Of a stretch of 42,553 nt of DNA, positions 41,862 to 42,553 are shown piece after piece. The DNA lies in assembly GCA_019261985.1 (NCBI GenBank), contig JAFAQY010000014.1:1-42553 (forward strand), written 5' to 3'. Below the pieces are notes generated by a model. It searched no databases, had not been told where the DNA came from, and saw nothing but the letters and a program-made list of their open reading frames with translations. The DNA is from Bryobacterales bacterium. GTDB taxonomy: Bacteria > Acidobacteriota > Terriglobia > Bryobacterales > Bryobacteraceae. How positions within the stretch are numbered: the first letter of the stretch is position 1; each line of letters starts with the position of its first letter. Position numbers and translations under genes: made by a program.

Positions 41862-42552
41862 GGTCGTCCGTAATCGGCGTGCCGTCCCTGAAAAGATCCA
41901 AATCCCGAATGACCGTGTCCGCAATCGATTGCGGCGACTCGTGGCAGTGGCGTTGTACGAGTTTCGACAAGCGCGCGCGAGAGTAGTCTTCCCCGGCCTC
42001 ATTCACCTGATCTTCGACTCCATCAGAGTAGAAGACCATGATATCGCCGGGCTCCATAAAATATTCCAACTCCTCATACTCGCGATCTTCCAGCAATCCG
42101 ATTGGCACGCCCTCGACGCGAGGCTTCGATATCTCGCCGCAGCGGCAAATAAGCGGCGGCTCGGCGCCCGCGTTTGCGAACAGCATGCGGCGCGTCTCGG
42201 GCTCCCACTGGGCGACTAAAAGGGTGGCGTACTGCGCATCCACTTTGCGTTCGAGCAGCAGCTCATTCAGCGATTTGATCAATTGCGCGGGACTCCGCCT
42301 GCGCGGCGCCAGTATTCGCAGCAGGCCGCTGACGAGCGCTCCATAGAGCGCCGCCGACGCCCCCTTACCGCTCACGTCGCCGAATGCGATCAACACTCGG
42401 TCTTCGCCCTGCTCGAAGAAGTCGTACACATCGCCCGAAATTTCGCGCGCCGGGCGCGAGCGGATGCCTGTACGAATGCCCCTGATCTCGGGCGCCTCCC
42501 GCGGCAACAGCACGCGTTGCAGTTTGCGGGCCGCCTTCAGATCCTGCTCCAT
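41833..42552 (-). CDS. PP2C/SpoIIE-RsbU-type serine phosphatase, probably partial
   Basis: The visible product (239 aa) is a PPM-family phosphatase domain. The lead helix EQDLKAARKLQRVLLP is followed by the metal-binding GDVYDFF and FGDVSGKGASAALYG, then the distal FYSDGVEDQ and DDQTIVVV. Such enzymes dephosphorylate anti-sigma-factor antagonists in stress signalling. The helix normally follows a sensor domain such as GAF, PAS or HAMP, so the true start very likely lies beyond the window edge at 42553. The end of this gene has been duplicated at 41712-41742. Confidence 0.85.
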   Translation of the reverse strand: MEQDLKAARKLQRVLLPREAPEIRGIRTGIRSRPAREISGDVYDFFEQGEDRVLIAFGDVSGKGASAALYGALVSGLLRILAPRRRSPAQLIKSLNELLLERKVDAQYATLLVAQWEPETRRMLFANAGAEPPLICRCGEISKPRVEGVPIGLLEDREYEELEYFMEPGDIMVFYSDGVEDQVNEAGEDYSRARLSKLVQRHCHESPQSIADTVIRDLDLFRDGTPITDDQTIVVVNVL

Positions 42553-42553
42553 C

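Overview
The window looks like a chromosomal piece of a GC-rich Gram-negative Acidobacteriota, most like the Solibacter/Bryobacter group. This is inferred from gene content. There are two Oar-like TonB-dependent receptors with an N-terminal carboxypeptidase-regulatory-like domain, an acidobacterial-type VWA protein, bacillithiol genes, a BamD lipoprotein, and many small secreted proteins of unknown function. Intergenic DNA is full of short palindromic repeats. I see no rRNA, tRNA or CRISPR array. Most of the window is ordinary chromosome; the clearest mobile element is one IS110-family insertion sequence.

Layout: 60-1022(-) is an acyl-CoA synthetase cut short at its C-terminus. A fused anthranilate synthase (trpE-trpG, 1327-3486) and a hydroxysqualene dehydroxylase gene (hpnE, 3673-4959) follow on the plus strand. 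Then comes a minus-strand glycan operon, asnB > ArnT-like transferase > GT4 glycosyltransferase (9737 down to 4967). An orphan PaaJ/PcaF-type thiolase (9876-11081) converges on a GlcG/HbpS-like secreted protein. The first Oar-like receptor (11887-15573) is followed by a housekeeping run: rsmB, rpe, bamD, a response regulator and a Uma2-type nuclease gene. A minus-strand operon ppi > bshB1 > bshA (22270 down to 19939) carries two of the three bacillithiol steps. Next are a DHA2 drug exporter, a divergent VWA protein, a FecR-like protein, an ArsB-like permease, a zinc-ribbon protein and a small HExxH protein.

The second Oar-like receptor (31807-28607) is followed by a protein ending in an LPXTG-like sorting signal, yajQ with a coupled hydrolase, and the IS110 element, whose 5' non-coding region folds like a candidate bridge RNA. 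To the right are a secreted protein built of four secretin-N-like repeats, a secreted unknown, an APC permease, a VapBC-like pair joined to the 3' end of lysA, lysA itself, and a PP2C/RsbU-type phosphatase that probably runs off the window.

The most unusual structure is the repeat DNA. One family is a 26-bp palindrome with half-site GTAGGACAAGCTT, found four times at gene 3' ends. It supplies the stop codon, and the C-terminal residues VGQA or VGHA, of three unrelated proteins; at 4956-4981 a single copy ends both convergent genes. A second family has units GCAGGNTGCCANCCTGC in which the two variable bases change together so that the palindrome is kept. Members build a 168-bp MITE-like element abutting the hpnE start codon and a related 110-bp element 7 bp from the lysA start. 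Between lysA and the phosphatase gene, an old tandem duplication left copies of both gene ends.
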